The notes: a model not told the origin generated them from the sequence alone. Shown: positions 1-9,241, counted from the stretch's first letter. The stretch is 64,000 nucleotides of DNA from Chitinophagaceae bacterium (GCA_028288365.1 JAQBNU010000067.1:1-64000), one strand, 5' to 3'. Made by a program: numbers and translations.

Positions 1-1100
1 GGCATGGTACCTTCTTCTCCTCCAGAAAACACAGAGGGTTCATTCATGTCGTTCCACACCCCGTCAATACCGGTAGCCATAAAGTCGGTATATAAACCTG
101 CCCACCAGTGGCGTGTTTCTGGTCTGGTGTAATCAGGAAACACGCATGGACCGGGCCATACCTTTCCAACAAAAGGAATACCGCTACCGCTCTGCACCCA
201 GTGTGTACCTGCAGCAGCAGAGCCCTGGTCATAAATGGAATAATCCGATTCTTCTTTTATTCCGGGATCAATCATCCATACCGATTTGAATTGATGCGCA
301 TGCAGGTAATTATTTAAACCAATAGGATCAGGAAAGGCGGCAGAAGAAAAAGTAAAAACTTTATACCGATCCATGTAATCAATATCCATCCAGATCACAT
401 CGCAGGGTAATTGCTTCGTTCGAAAATGATCGGCAATCGATTTTACTTCTTCTTCATTCCTATAGGAATATCGGCATTGCTGATAACCTAACGACCAGAT
501 GGGAGGCAGTTCTATTGTACCGGTTAACACAGCCAGTTTCTCTAACACTTTTTGAGGCGTCGCTGCTTCAAAGACCAACACACGAAAGGCGGGGCCGTCC
601 GAAGTAAACACAATGGAAGTATTCGTGATGTCAAGATCCATTTTCCATGTATTATCAGCAATGACACCGAAAGCTGTACCATTCGCTCTTACACCCATGA
701 CCCACGGATGCGATTGGTACAATTGTCTTCCCATGTATTTATCGTATCCATAGTTATCACTGTTCCATAAGGTAATGCTGGTATTGTTTCGCTTCAATGT
801 GCCTGTCACTTCACCTGTTCCATAAAAATCTGCTGCACCACAATGGACAGTGGCTTTGCTTTTACCTGACGCCTCAGAAAAAACAGGAGTCAATGGCCAT
901 CCCTCTGGAATACCAGCGTGAACAGCAGGTTCATGAACAATAGCAAACGAAGGCATGTGCTGCTTCGCATCAAATGTTTGAGGATAAAAAACAACTATGC
1001 TGTCTGAAGTAGAATAACTGGTTTGCGCAATTAAAGAAACACTATTTAAAAAAATGAGGAGCAAAAATGAAGTGAGGAAGAGAAAAACTTTTTTATTCAT
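1..1100 (-). CDS. Glycoside hydrolase family 31 alpha-glucosidase (partial, C-terminus cut by window edge)
   Basis: The first 366 residues of an exported alpha-glucosidase-type enzyme, reading off the left edge. Residues 1-26 form a signal peptide (MNKK, a hydrophobic run, then LIAQ). The N-terminal beta-sandwich region contains DFYGTGEVTG and the (beta/alpha)8 start LGYQQCRYSY, both typical of GH31. The motif VWNDMNEPS carries the family's catalytic nucleophile, here Asp351. GH31 enzymes hydrolyse alpha-linked glucosides at non-reducing ends, and the signal peptide implies a periplasmic or surface location. The ATG start is directly followed by the signal sequence. The acid/base residue and C-terminal domains lie outside the window. 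Exact substrate (maltose, isomaltose, xyloside) cannot be read from this part. Confidence 0.93.
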   Translation of the reverse strand, partial: MNKKVFLFLTSFLLLIFLNSVSLIAQTSYSTSDSIVVFYPQTFDAKQHMPSFAIVHEPAVHAGIPEGWPLTPVFSEASGKSKATVHCGAADFYGTGEVTGTLKRNNTSITLWNSDNYGYDKYMGRQLYQSHPWVMGVRANGTAFGVIADNTWKMDLDITNTSIVFTSDGPAFRVLVFEAATPQKVLEKLAVLTGTIELPPIWSLGYQQCRYSYRNEEEVKSIADHFRTKQLPCDVIWMDIDYMDRYKVFTFSSAAFPDPIGLNNYLHAHQFKSVWMIDPGIKEESDYSIYDQGSAAAGTHWVQSGSGIPFVGKVWPGPCVFPDYTRPETRHWWAGLYTDFMATGIDGVWNDMNEPSVFSGGEEGTM

Positions 1101-1160
1101 AGGTATACTTTTAATGATGATAAAGAAAAAATATTTAGCATTTCTATAATTGAATACCAA

Positions 1161-1532
1161 TCATACTAAAGCATATTCCTTTAATAAAACTTCTCCTCTT
1201 ATATTCAGCTGTGCCTGTAAGCGACGAATCATATCAATAGTCAATTGTCTTTTTTTATTAAGAATTCTGGAAACCATACTTTTATTTCCAATCATAGGTT
1301 CCAGATCTTTCGGTTTTAAGTTGAGCTGTTCCATTCTAAACTTAATCGCCTCTATAGGATCTGGTGGATCAATAGGAAAATGTTCATCTTCGTATTTGGC
1401 CACGAGTAATAGTAACAATTCCAGCATGTCTGCCTGTGGAGATTTTTTATTGATACCTGAATCAAGCAGCATTCTTACTTCGCGAAGAGCTTGGTCATAT
1501 TCCTTTTTCGTTTTTAAAATTTTTAATTTCAT
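1161..1532 (-). CDS. higA: HigA-type antitoxin, XRE/helix-turn-helix
   Basis: Antitoxin of a type II toxin-antitoxin pair, 123 residues. The N-terminal two thirds is a helical leader with DMLELLLLLVAKYEDEHFPI, characteristic of the COG5499-like HigA group. The C-terminal part is a helix-turn-helix (LKPKDLEPMIGNKSMVSRIL) that should bind DNA and repress the operon. It starts 9 bases after the stop of the toxin gene, in the toxin-first order typical of higBA. The family neutralises the mRNA-cleaving HigB toxin by direct binding. Likely autoregulated through the palindrome upstream of higB. Confidence 0.9.
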   Translation of the reverse strand: MKLKILKTKKEYDQALREVRMLLDSGINKKSPQADMLELLLLLVAKYEDEHFPIDPPDPIEAIKFRMEQLNLKPKDLEPMIGNKSMVSRILNKKRQLTIDMIRRLQAQLNIRGEVLLKEYALV

Positions 1533-1541
1533 GACCTTATA

Positions 1542-1844
1542 TTAATAGAGATCTATTGTGTCCGCGTCTACTTTATCGTATTCACGATGCGTTCCAAAGA
1601 ACAAGATATAAACGACTTGAAATCGGTATTCTACTTTTACAATGAGTCTATACGAACCTCCGACGATGTCGAAAACAACACGGTTGTTTTTTAGAATAGA
1701 TGCTTTAGGATAATCCAACTTTACATCGTTCTGATCCCGCCATTTAGCTTTTATCACTTCATCATACCAAATATCAAGTTGCTTTTTAGCCTGAGGATAC
1801 TTTACAGCAAGATCAAGAAGGGTATTGCGTTTAATGATACGCAT
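1542..1844 (-). CDS. higB: HigB-type mRNA interferase toxin
   Basis: 100-residue toxin of the HigB family (RelE-like fold). I start it at the ATG giving MRIIKRNTLLDL; an upstream in-frame extension has no family similarity and would run through the promoter/operator. Family features visible are AKYPQAKKQLDIWYDEV near the N-terminus, RVVFDIVGGSYRLIVKV in the centre, and the C-terminal VVYILFFGTHREYDKVD with the basic/His residues used in ribosome-dependent mRNA cleavage. It precedes higA in one operon. Being intact, it is probably a functional module. Confidence 0.92.
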   Translation of the reverse strand: MRIIKRNTLLDLAVKYPQAKKQLDIWYDEVIKAKWRDQNDVKLDYPKASILKNNRVVFDIVGGSYRLIVKVEYRFQVVYILFFGTHREYDKVDADTIDLY

Positions 1845-1855
1845 GATACTTATAA

Positions 1856-1895
1856 TAAAAATATGAAAAAATAAACAGGTTTCCAAATTGGAAAC
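1856..1895 (-). promoter_or_regulatory. higBA promoter with palindromic operator
   Basis: A perfect 17-base palindrome, GTTTCCAAATTGGAAAC (1879-1895), lies 35 bases upstream of higB. Read on the minus strand, it contains TTTG (1887-1884), followed 20 bases later by TATTTTTA (1863-1856). These resemble the Bacteroidota -33 TTTG and -7 TAnnTTTG elements. A palindrome over the -33 box fits repression by HigA or the HigBA complex. The operator assignment is inferred from position and symmetry. Confidence 0.55.
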
Positions 1896-1904
1896 TTTTA
1901 AAAG

Positions 1905-1937
1905 TAAAAAAAACAGAGATTGAAATACAATCTCTGT
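1905..1937 (-). terminator. Rho-independent terminator of the PurF-like gene
   Basis: Inverted repeat ACAGAGATTG / CAATCTCTGT (1913-1922 and 1928-1937) with a 5-base loop. On the minus strand a run of T follows (1905-1912). It sits 10 bases beyond the PurF-like stop codon and separates that gene from the higBA promoter. Confidence 0.75.
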
Positions 1938-1946
1938 CAATGATAT

Positions 1947-3836
1947 TTAGTATGCTCTAACCGTCTTTCCTTCCATGAAATACATGAATGCTTTGTTGGA
2001 GACACGATTGCCACCTGGTGTAGGATAGTTGCCGCTGAAATACCAATCGCCTAAATGTTTTGGAGAAGCCTTGTGTAGGTTTTCAATTGTTTGATATACG
2101 ACTTTGATTTCAGCCTGACAGCCTTTCGGAGTAATGATCTCTGCTATTTTTTGACTCAGTTGTTCGTAAGAGAAAGGAGCATATAAACCTTTGACGTGAT
2201 TGACCGTGTTGCCACTCAATTCTTTGATAGAGCCTTTACACTTCTCGTATACATCCTCCAACAAATTTTCCTGCTTGGTATCTTTCAACAAAGCCAACAT
2301 CGCTCTGAAAGCCACGAAGTCTTTCACTCTTGACATGTCGATACCGTAACAATCAGGGAAACGAATTTGCGGAGCAGAAGAAACAATGACAATTTTCTTC
2401 GGTCCTAAAGTATCCAACATTTTGATGATGCTGTTTTCCAATGTGGTGCCTCTTACAATAGAATCATCCACAACCACCAGTTTATCGATGCCTCTGCGTA
2501 CTACATTGTGTGTGGTATCGTAGAGCGTAGAAACGAATTTACTTCTACCGTCATCGCTTGTGATGAAGGAACGTGTCTTATTGTCTTTGATGACTAACTT
2601 TTCAATGCGTGGACGCAGTGATAATATTTTATCCAACTCTTCTCCCGGAAGATTTTCGCTGACCATTTTCTTACGGTAACGAGCCAGATACTCTTCTACA
2701 CCATCGATCAATCCAAGGAAAGAAGTTTCTGCGGTGTTAGGAATATAAGAGAATACCGTATTTTCTAAATCGTAATCGATCGCATCCAAAATTTGCGGAC
2801 ACATCAGGCGACCCAATTGCTTACGTTCTGAATAGATGGCAGGATCAGAACCTCTGGAGAAATAAATGCGTTCGAAGCTGCATGATTTTTTTTCCAGTTG
2901 ATCGATGAATTGTTTTTCTTCGTAAGAACCGTCACGCTCAATGATCAATGCATGTCCGGGTTTTACTTCTTGTATGGCATCAAACTCTACATCAAATGCA
3001 ATCTTGATGGCGGTACGTTCTGAAGCCACAACAACTACTTCATCGTCGGCATAATAATAAGCAGGTCTTATACCCGCGGGATCTCTCGCTACGAAAGCGG
3101 TGCCGTGTCCTGCTATACCGGCCATAGCATAACCACCGTCGAAGTCTTTGCAAGAACGCATCAACACACGTTGCATGTCCATCTCGTCTTCTATGATAGA
3201 AGAAATCTGACTGTTGCTGTATTTGTCTTTGTACTGGTGAAAAATATGTTGAGCCTCTTCGTCCATGAAGTGACCTATCTTTTCCAATACCGTTACGGTA
3301 TCTACTTTTTCTTTTGGATGCTGACCCAGTTCAATGAGTTTGTTAAACAACTCATCCACGTTGGTCATGTTGAAGTTACCGGCTACGACCAGGTTTCTGC
3401 TTCTCCAGTTATTTTGTCTTAAGAAAGGATGACAGTTTTCAATTTCATTGGCACCGTGCGTACCATAGCGTAAGTGTCCTAACAATACTTCACCTGTAAA
3501 GGAAACATTTTCCAGGAGCCATTGAGGATCGAGGGTTTTGTCTTTATTATCGCGAAGAGCTTTTCTGTATTTTTTGCTGACCTTTTCAAAAATTTCAGCT
3601 ACTGGCTGAGGGTCCACCGATCGGTATCGGCTGATGTATCTGGTGCCTTGAGGCACATCTAATTTTATGACTGCTATTCCTGCTCCGTCTTGTCCCCTGT
3701 TCTGCTGTTTGTCCATCAGGGTGTAGAGCTTATTCAAGGCATAATATCCGTTGCCGTATTTCTCTACGTAGTACGAAAAAGGTTTTCGTAAACGGATCAT
3801 TGCAATACCGCATTCATGCTTTATAGGATCGCTCAT
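1947..3836 (-). CDS. Amidophosphoribosyltransferase-like protein (long Bacteroidota form)
   Basis: 629-residue class II glutamine amidotransferase joined to a type I phosphoribosyltransferase domain, as in PurF, which makes 5-phosphoribosylamine from PRPP and glutamine in the first step of purine synthesis. Cys9 (HECGIA) should become the N-terminal nucleophile after removal of an eight-residue propeptide. RGQDGAG, LLGHLRYGTHG and VVAGNFNM match the glutaminase site. VVVDDSIVRGTT (about residues 455-466) is the PRPP-binding loop. It is roughly 120 residues longer than standard PurF (about 500), the extra length lying in insertions and the C-terminus. It could be the only PurF or a paralogue beside a standard one; the window cannot settle this. 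It is followed by its own terminator. Confidence 0.85.
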   Translation of the reverse strand: MSDPIKHECGIAMIRLRKPFSYYVEKYGNGYYALNKLYTLMDKQQNRGQDGAGIAVIKLDVPQGTRYISRYRSVDPQPVAEIFEKVSKKYRKALRDNKDKTLDPQWLLENVSFTGEVLLGHLRYGTHGANEIENCHPFLRQNNWRSRNLVVAGNFNMTNVDELFNKLIELGQHPKEKVDTVTVLEKIGHFMDEEAQHIFHQYKDKYSNSQISSIIEDEMDMQRVLMRSCKDFDGGYAMAGIAGHGTAFVARDPAGIRPAYYYADDEVVVVASERTAIKIAFDVEFDAIQEVKPGHALIIERDGSYEEKQFIDQLEKKSCSFERIYFSRGSDPAIYSERKQLGRLMCPQILDAIDYDLENTVFSYIPNTAETSFLGLIDGVEEYLARYRKKMVSENLPGEELDKILSLRPRIEKLVIKDNKTRSFITSDDGRSKFVSTLYDTTHNVVRRGIDKLVVVDDSIVRGTTLENSIIKMLDTLGPKKIVIVSSAPQIRFPDCYGIDMSRVKDFVAFRAMLALLKDTKQENLLEDVYEKCKGSIKELSGNTVNHVKGLYAPFSYEQLSQKIAEIITPKGCQAEIKVVYQTIENLHKASPKHLGDWYFSGNYPTPGGNRVSNKAFMYFMEGKTVRAY

Positions 3837-3851
3837 ATAATAAGTGTGTGG

Positions 3852-5321
3852 CTAGGACTTCATGAGATACCTAATTACGTTCAGGATCCATTCCGGTTTA
3901 AGGAAGAAGACGAGTAACGGAACTATGTATAAAGTTAACAAAATTAACGAAAATTTATCCGGAGATGTAAGTTTAATCGTGTTTTCCTTTCTCTTAAAAA
4001 ATGCAAAGAATGGAATTCTTAAATAATAATATAAAGAGACCAAAGTGTTGATAACTCCCCAGAAAACAATCAACACATAAAACCATACTCCGGTCTGTTG
4101 ATAAGCTTCCCAAACACCTGTCAAAACGAAAAATTTAGCGTAAAAACCTGCTGTTGGTGGTAGTCCCGTTAAGGAAACCATTAATATAAACACCATGATG
4201 CCGAGCCATGGGAAAGCCATTCCCACTCCTTTGAAATCTTCTATCTTGGTTGAACCTGCAGAATGTTCCAATTGATCCAGTGTAAAGAATAAGGCATTGC
4301 TCATCACTACATAGACGACCAGGTAGAAGATAAAAATGGAAGGATCTTTTCCCGGAATAAGGAACGGTAAGATCATGAATCCCGCATGAGCAATGGAAGA
4401 GTAAGCCATCATGCGTTGTGCATCGCGCTGCAACAAGGCCGGGAAGTTACCAGCTGCGAGTGTCAAACAAAATAGTACGGCACAAATTTCCCAACCCGGA
4501 GTGCCTGGTGTATTATAAGGGAAGATCTTCCAGAAAAACCAGATCACGGCTACCTTTGGTACAGACGAAATAAATCCGGCCAATGGCGCAGGTAATCCTT
4601 CGTATACATCCGGTACCCAGAAATGAAAAGGGAATACTGACAACTTAAACCAGATGCCTGCAAAGAATAACAATACAGCCGGCAGTATCATGGCATCGGC
4701 ATGATGATCCAGTAAATATCCCTGCCATTCATGCAAGGTCAATGCACCACTCAATCCATACAATAAAGAAGCACCATACCACATCAACGCACTTGAAAAA
4801 GCACCGAAGATAAAATACTTTAAGGCTGATTCTGTATTGCTTCTTCCATCAGCACTCAGACACAATAAATAAGACATCAAAGAAATCAATTCCAGTCCGA
4901 TGATGAACGCCATGATGTGATCAGCCATCACGACTATACTCAAGGCAAACAAAACGGTAAGCACCATTGCATAAAATAAGGGCTTACCTTTTATTGCTTT
5001 TAAACTATAAGACTTGGATGCATTGGAAATGAATAAGAAAGTACCCAGTGCGCCGATGTATTTAAATAAAAATGCAGGTCCGTTCAAGATCAGATGTTTG
5101 TTCCAAAGATAAATCACCGCACCTTCTTTGCGTACGATGAATCCTCCTGTTACCTCGGCAACAAACAAGGCAATGATTAAAATAGAAAACCAGGTCAGGT
5201 AAATCGGTTTAGTAAATTTAAACAGATCAGCGACAATAAGCAGGAGTATGCCCGCTACCAATATAAGTTCCGGTGCAAACCAGCGAAGTGTTTCTGCGAT
5301 ATGTGATCCGATGAAGTTCAA
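3852..5321 (-). CDS. nuoN: NADH-quinone oxidoreductase subunit N
   Basis: 489-residue antiporter-like subunit of the complex I membrane arm, about 14 TM segments. Conserved proton-channel features include VFPFHFWVPDVYEG, QRMMAYSSIAHAGFM and SLTGLPPTAGFYAKF. It is last in the nuoH-N run. The reading frame begins at a TTG (MNFIGSHIAETL), with no in-frame ATG close by, so the start is less certain than elsewhere. It is separated from nuoM by 176 bases containing an interspersed repeat, whereas the other nuo genes touch or overlap, so it may be transcribed through the repeat or from its own promoter. Confidence 0.95.
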   Translation of the reverse strand: MNFIGSHIAETLRWFAPELILVAGILLLIVADLFKFTKPIYLTWFSILIIALFVAEVTGGFIVRKEGAVIYLWNKHLILNGPAFLFKYIGALGTFLFISNASKSYSLKAIKGKPLFYAMVLTVLFALSIVVMADHIMAFIIGLELISLMSYLLCLSADGRSNTESALKYFIFGAFSSALMWYGASLLYGLSGALTLHEWQGYLLDHHADAMILPAVLLFFAGIWFKLSVFPFHFWVPDVYEGLPAPLAGFISSVPKVAVIWFFWKIFPYNTPGTPGWEICAVLFCLTLAAGNFPALLQRDAQRMMAYSSIAHAGFMILPFLIPGKDPSIFIFYLVVYVVMSNALFFTLDQLEHSAGSTKIEDFKGVGMAFPWLGIMVFILMVSLTGLPPTAGFYAKFFVLTGVWEAYQQTGVWFYVLIVFWGVINTLVSLYYYLRIPFFAFFKRKENTIKLTSPDKFSLILLTLYIVPLLVFFLKPEWILNVIRYLMKS

Positions 5322-5374
5322 TTTATTTATTATGCATTTTAAAGTCAGGTGTTCTTTTTACTACTGCTGTTTTT

Positions 5375-5486
5375 GGGCGTGTCCCTCCGGGCCGGGTTAT
5401 CGCTGCAAGTCCTCGCTCGGATCAATGCTCTCATGTTATTTCATCCCTTCGGCCTCACTGCGGGCTTTCCGCTCTATCCCTCACGC
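5375..5486 (+). repeat. Interspersed intergenic repeat, copy A
   Basis: Copy of a family with conserved ends: it starts GGGCGTGTCCC and ends CGGGCTTTCCGCTCTATCCCTCACGC, quoted here in shortened form, with CTGCAAGTCCTCGCTC in the middle. Three other copies are at 12201-12287, 12319-12398 (reverse) and 47342-47452. It separates nuoM from nuoN. Any ORF over it translates GC-rich repeat sequence and is not a gene. Confidence 0.8.
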
Positions 5487-5497
5487 AAGCTGCATAG

Positions 5498-7165
5498 TTA
5501 TTTAATTAATTCAATCAAAGCATTAATGGCCGTTCCAGTTTTATCCATCAACAAACCTGGTAGGATACCGAATAGGATGATGAGTGCAACCAATAGGAAC
5601 TGTACCGCAAACTCACGCGGTGTCAGGTCTTCCAGCAATTGTGAACGTGTCCAGGAACTTCTATAAGAATACTTGCCCATGAACATGCGTTGTAAAGTCC
5701 ATACATAATAACCACCTGTGATGAGTATGCCTGCTACAGCGACGATCACCCATAGCACAGAATATTGTCCGTTCATCGCACCTGCATAAGCGCCTAACAA
5801 AGAAAATAGTTCCGCAATGAATCCTGAAAACCCAGGTAAGCCTAACGAAGCAAAGAACGCAATGGTAATAAAGATGGCATATTTCGGCATGACGTTCGCC
5901 AAACCTCTATAATGAGAAATGTTTCGATCGTGCGTACGATCGTATAACACACCAGCTAAAATAAAGAGTAAAGAAGAAATCAACCCATGACTGAACATCT
6001 GGTATACCGCCCCGTGTATGCCTTCTACTGTCAGCGAAGCAATACCCAATGTCACAAAGCCCATGTGTGACACGGAAGAATAAGCAATCAGTTTTTTAAT
6101 ATCAGACATCGCTAAGGCATTCATCGCTGCATACGCAATGGTAAAGGCGCCAAGGAAAGCTAACAGTCCCGAGAAGTGATGCATCTCTGCAGGAAACAAA
6201 GGCAAGGCCAAACGCAACATACCATATCCTCCTATCTTCAGCAAGATCCCTGCAAGCACGACAGACACCGGTGTAGGTGCCTCTACGTGTGCGTCTGGCA
6301 ACCAGGTATGAAAAGGAAAAGAAGGAAGCTTAATCAAAAAACCAATGAGCAAAAACAACAAGGACCATTCACGAATATTGAACAACCATAATTTTGGAGA
6401 AGATAAGGAATGCAACACTGAACCCGGTATGTAATTGGCCTGATCCGTCAAATAAGAAATGTTCAGCGTATGCACTTGCGCTGCTACCGGCAATTGATTT
6501 TTACTCAACAATAATTGTACATCCGCAGCACTTACTCCTTGTCCAACATACGCCGCTGTTTTAACAGGATCCACGACAGAGAAGTACGCAGCAATCAACA
6601 CCATTAAGATCAACAAAGAACCACCGATCGTATAAATCAAAAACTTTACAGAAGCATATTCTCTATTTTCTCCACCCCATATCCCGATCAGGAAATACAT
6701 CGGCAATAACATCAATTCGAAAAACAGGTAAAATAAAAACAGGTCCATCGCAATGAATGTTCCATACACCGTGCTGCACATCAATAGGAACAAAGCATAG
6801 AAACCTTTGCGGTTCTGTTTGATACTCCAGGAAACCCAGGCCGCACACAGCATCACGATTGCGGTTAATAAGACCAGGTAACAATTCAGTCCATCCAGTG
6901 CCAGGAAATATTCTATGTTCAGTTTTCCCAAACGCCCTAAGTCTAAAAAGATCCAGGAGATACGTTCTTGCAAAAACCAACTGGTCTCGCTGTGCAATGC
7001 ACCACTGCCGGATGTAAAATTTAAAAAGAAGTAAGAAGCCAATCCCAATTGAATGACACAAGTGCCTATTGTAATGTAGCGGTATGCCTTCTGCATGCCT
7101 TCGGGAATGACAAACAGCAGCAACATCGCTACGAGAGGAAGAAAAACTAAGAGTGATAATAACAT
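5498..7165 (-). CDS. nuoM: NADH-quinone oxidoreductase subunit M
   Basis: 555-residue antiporter-like proton-pumping subunit of complex I with about 14 TM segments. Seen directly: FLFYLFFELMLLPMYFLIG with the conserved TM5 glutamate, the TM7 LIKLPSFPFHTWLPDAHVEA lysine/helix-break motif, and KKLIAYSSVSHMGFVTLG. ATG start just after the nuoL stop with a 36-base gap. The loop between TM6 and TM7 is longer than usual (roughly residues 185-250). Confidence 0.97.
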   Translation of the reverse strand: MLLSLLVFLPLVAMLLLFVIPEGMQKAYRYITIGTCVIQLGLASYFFLNFTSGSGALHSETSWFLQERISWIFLDLGRLGKLNIEYFLALDGLNCYLVLLTAIVMLCAAWVSWSIKQNRKGFYALFLLMCSTVYGTFIAMDLFLFYLFFELMLLPMYFLIGIWGGENREYASVKFLIYTIGGSLLILMVLIAAYFSVVDPVKTAAYVGQGVSAADVQLLLSKNQLPVAAQVHTLNISYLTDQANYIPGSVLHSLSSPKLWLFNIREWSLLFLLIGFLIKLPSFPFHTWLPDAHVEAPTPVSVVLAGILLKIGGYGMLRLALPLFPAEMHHFSGLLAFLGAFTIAYAAMNALAMSDIKKLIAYSSVSHMGFVTLGIASLTVEGIHGAVYQMFSHGLISSLLFILAGVLYDRTHDRNISHYRGLANVMPKYAIFITIAFFASLGLPGFSGFIAELFSLLGAYAGAMNGQYSVLWVIVAVAGILITGGYYVWTLQRMFMGKYSYRSSWTRSQLLEDLTPREFAVQFLLVALIILFGILPGLLMDKTGTAINALIELIK

Positions 7166-7201
7166 GCTTTATATTTTTATTTAAATGCGTATCATTTCTA
7201 A

Positions 7202-9241
7202 TTACATCCAATATGCTTGCACAAACTTCCAGATCACAACCAACAGCATCAATACCAATACCCAGAATAAATAATTCTGAACGTTTCCTCTTTGGATCAC
7301 GCGAAATGCTTTTCCAAATTTACCAGTAGAGTACACCATGAATGAAATGACGCCATCTACAAAGACTCTGTCAAACCAGGCAATGATGTGTGCTTTGATA
7401 ACAGTGGCATACACGATGCCATGCACAATACCATCCAATGCTTTTTTATCTACTGTGGCAATCACTGTACTTGTTTTCAATAGCGGTTGTACCACTATCG
7501 CTCCGATAATGTCATCGATATAATAAAAGCGAGTCAATACATTGTTTTTATTTTCTATCGCATGCACATCAACCATTTTAGGAATCCGCCCAAGCGCTAT
7601 CGCTATTCCGATCAATACAAAAGACAAGGAGAGAATCATCACAGCTGTGTCTTCTGATTGCACGTAGTTTGTGGCAGAAAGCAATAACAACCAGGCATGC
7701 GAAGCATGAAAAGGATGTGTAGAAAACAAAAAGAAAAAAGAAGCGATACTAAGTAAGATCAATGGAACAATGATTACGGGTTGATTTACTTTCACTTTCG
7801 ACCAAATCTCTTCTTTATAATATTTCAATTCTTTCAAACGCGATTCGCCAAGGAATATCCAGATGCCGAGTCGACTCACATAATATGCTGTCACCAATAC
7901 CGTGATGGAGCCTAAGGCCGGCACGATCCAGGCGATGCCCTGATAGTGGGAAGCAAAAGTAAACATGGCATTCAATATACTTTCCTTCGATAAAAATCCA
8001 GAGAAAAACGGAAGACCAACTAAGGAAGAAGCCGTGATCAGGTAAGCGGTAAATACCAATGGCATTTTTTTGGACAAGCCTCCCATGATGCGAATGTCTA
8101 GCGGATCCATTTGTACGAAACGATGTTCATGCGCCAGCTTCATGTGCACTTTGTGCAAGGCATGAATCACCGCACCGACAGAAAGGAACAATCCTGCTTT
8201 GAAGAAAGCATGTGTGATCAGATGAAAGAAAGCAGCGGGAGAAGCAGAACAACCAATGGCTGCAATCATATAACCCAATTGCGAAATCGTAGAGTAAGCC
8301 AGTATTTTTTTACTATTGAAAGAAGTCAACGCCGGCAATGCACCGAAGAAAGCTGTAAGCGAACCAACGATGGCCATGAACAAACGTACATCGGGCGTCA
8401 ACATAAAATCTAATTTCACCAACAAGTATACTCCAGCGGCGACCATCGTTGCCGCATGCAACAAAGCAGACACAGGAGTCGGTCCTTCCATGGCATCGGG
8501 TAGCCAACTGTTGAGCGGAAACTGCGCAGTCTTGGCCATGCAACCGATGAACAATAACATGCCTATGCTAAAGGCAGTGCTGTCTAACATAGATCCATTC
8601 TGATAAAATAGTTTAATCGTATTCAAATCAAACGACCCCACCTGAAAGAATACCAATAGCAACGCCATTAAGAAAAACACATCCGCTACTCTATTGATCA
8701 AAAATGCTTTGCTGGCCGCACGACTCGCCGTCTCTTTATCAAACCAAAATCCAATCAGCAAATAAGACGAGAAGCCAATCAATTCCCAACCGATGAAGGT
8801 CACCAGCAAATTGTGACTCAGCACAAACACCATCATGGAAAAAGTAAAGAGTCCAAGGTAAGGATAATACATCACATGATTTTTCTTATGTCCCATGTAC
8901 TCGTAAGAATACAGATGTACCAAAAAGGAAATAAAGGCGACGATCACCAGCATGATCAAACTGACACCGTTGACAGAAAAACTTAAGGTATGCACCACGA
9001 GTTCAGTACCGGACAAATACGCAAACCAGGGAATGGAATAATAAGCCTCACCTGAAACACCGCTATATACCAGTGCTCCAACCGATGCCGCAAAGGCAAG
9101 GAAGAGTATAGCCGTTGCAGAAATACTCCTGCTTGTTTCTTTGATGCTTTGTCCGGCAATAAACAAACCGACGAAAGACAACAAAGGCAAGAGCACAGAT
9201 GCAAACACTAAAATAAAAGATATGGTATCGTGAGCGGTCAT
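7202..9241 (-). CDS. nuoL: NADH-quinone oxidoreductase subunit L
   Basis: 679-residue distal antiporter-like subunit of complex I. Diagnostic segments are VTFIGWELIGFSSYLLIGFW, QFPLNSWLPDAMEGPTPVSA and KKILAYSTISQLGYM, with a C-terminal long amphipathic helix and final TM (FWVLVLMLLVVIWKF) that span the other antiporter subunits. Its start ATG shares one base with the nuoK stop, which implies translational coupling. Confidence 0.97.
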   Translation of the reverse strand: MTAHDTISFILVFASVLLPLLSFVGLFIAGQSIKETSRSISATAILFLAFAASVGALVYSGVSGEAYYSIPWFAYLSGTELVVHTLSFSVNGVSLIMLVIVAFISFLVHLYSYEYMGHKKNHVMYYPYLGLFTFSMMVFVLSHNLLVTFIGWELIGFSSYLLIGFWFDKETASRAASKAFLINRVADVFFLMALLLVFFQVGSFDLNTIKLFYQNGSMLDSTAFSIGMLLFIGCMAKTAQFPLNSWLPDAMEGPTPVSALLHAATMVAAGVYLLVKLDFMLTPDVRLFMAIVGSLTAFFGALPALTSFNSKKILAYSTISQLGYMIAAIGCSASPAAFFHLITHAFFKAGLFLSVGAVIHALHKVHMKLAHEHRFVQMDPLDIRIMGGLSKKMPLVFTAYLITASSLVGLPFFSGFLSKESILNAMFTFASHYQGIAWIVPALGSITVLVTAYYVSRLGIWIFLGESRLKELKYYKEEIWSKVKVNQPVIIVPLILLSIASFFFLFSTHPFHASHAWLLLLSATNYVQSEDTAVMILSLSFVLIGIAIALGRIPKMVDVHAIENKNNVLTRFYYIDDIIGAIVVQPLLKTSTVIATVDKKALDGIVHGIVYATVIKAHIIAWFDRVFVDGVISFMVYSTGKFGKAFRVIQRGNVQNYLFWVLVLMLLVVIWKFVQAYWM

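Noticed and set aside
1150-1545. 131-codon plus-strand frame opposite higA
   Set aside because: Shadow of higA; higA has clear family motifs and operon position.
3105-3422. 105-codon plus-strand frame inside the PurF-like gene
   Set aside because: Antisense to strongly conserved coding sequence.
5248-5666. Plus-strand open frames over the nuoM-nuoN gap (for example one containing FWACPSGPGYRCKSSLG)
   Set aside because: They translate the interspersed GC-rich repeat plus antisense of nuo genes; no family match or plausible start.
6663-7211. 182-codon minus-strand frame overlapping nuoM and its upstream region
   Set aside because: Shifted frame of nuoM (His/Cys/Arg-rich nonsense); nuoM explains the conservation.
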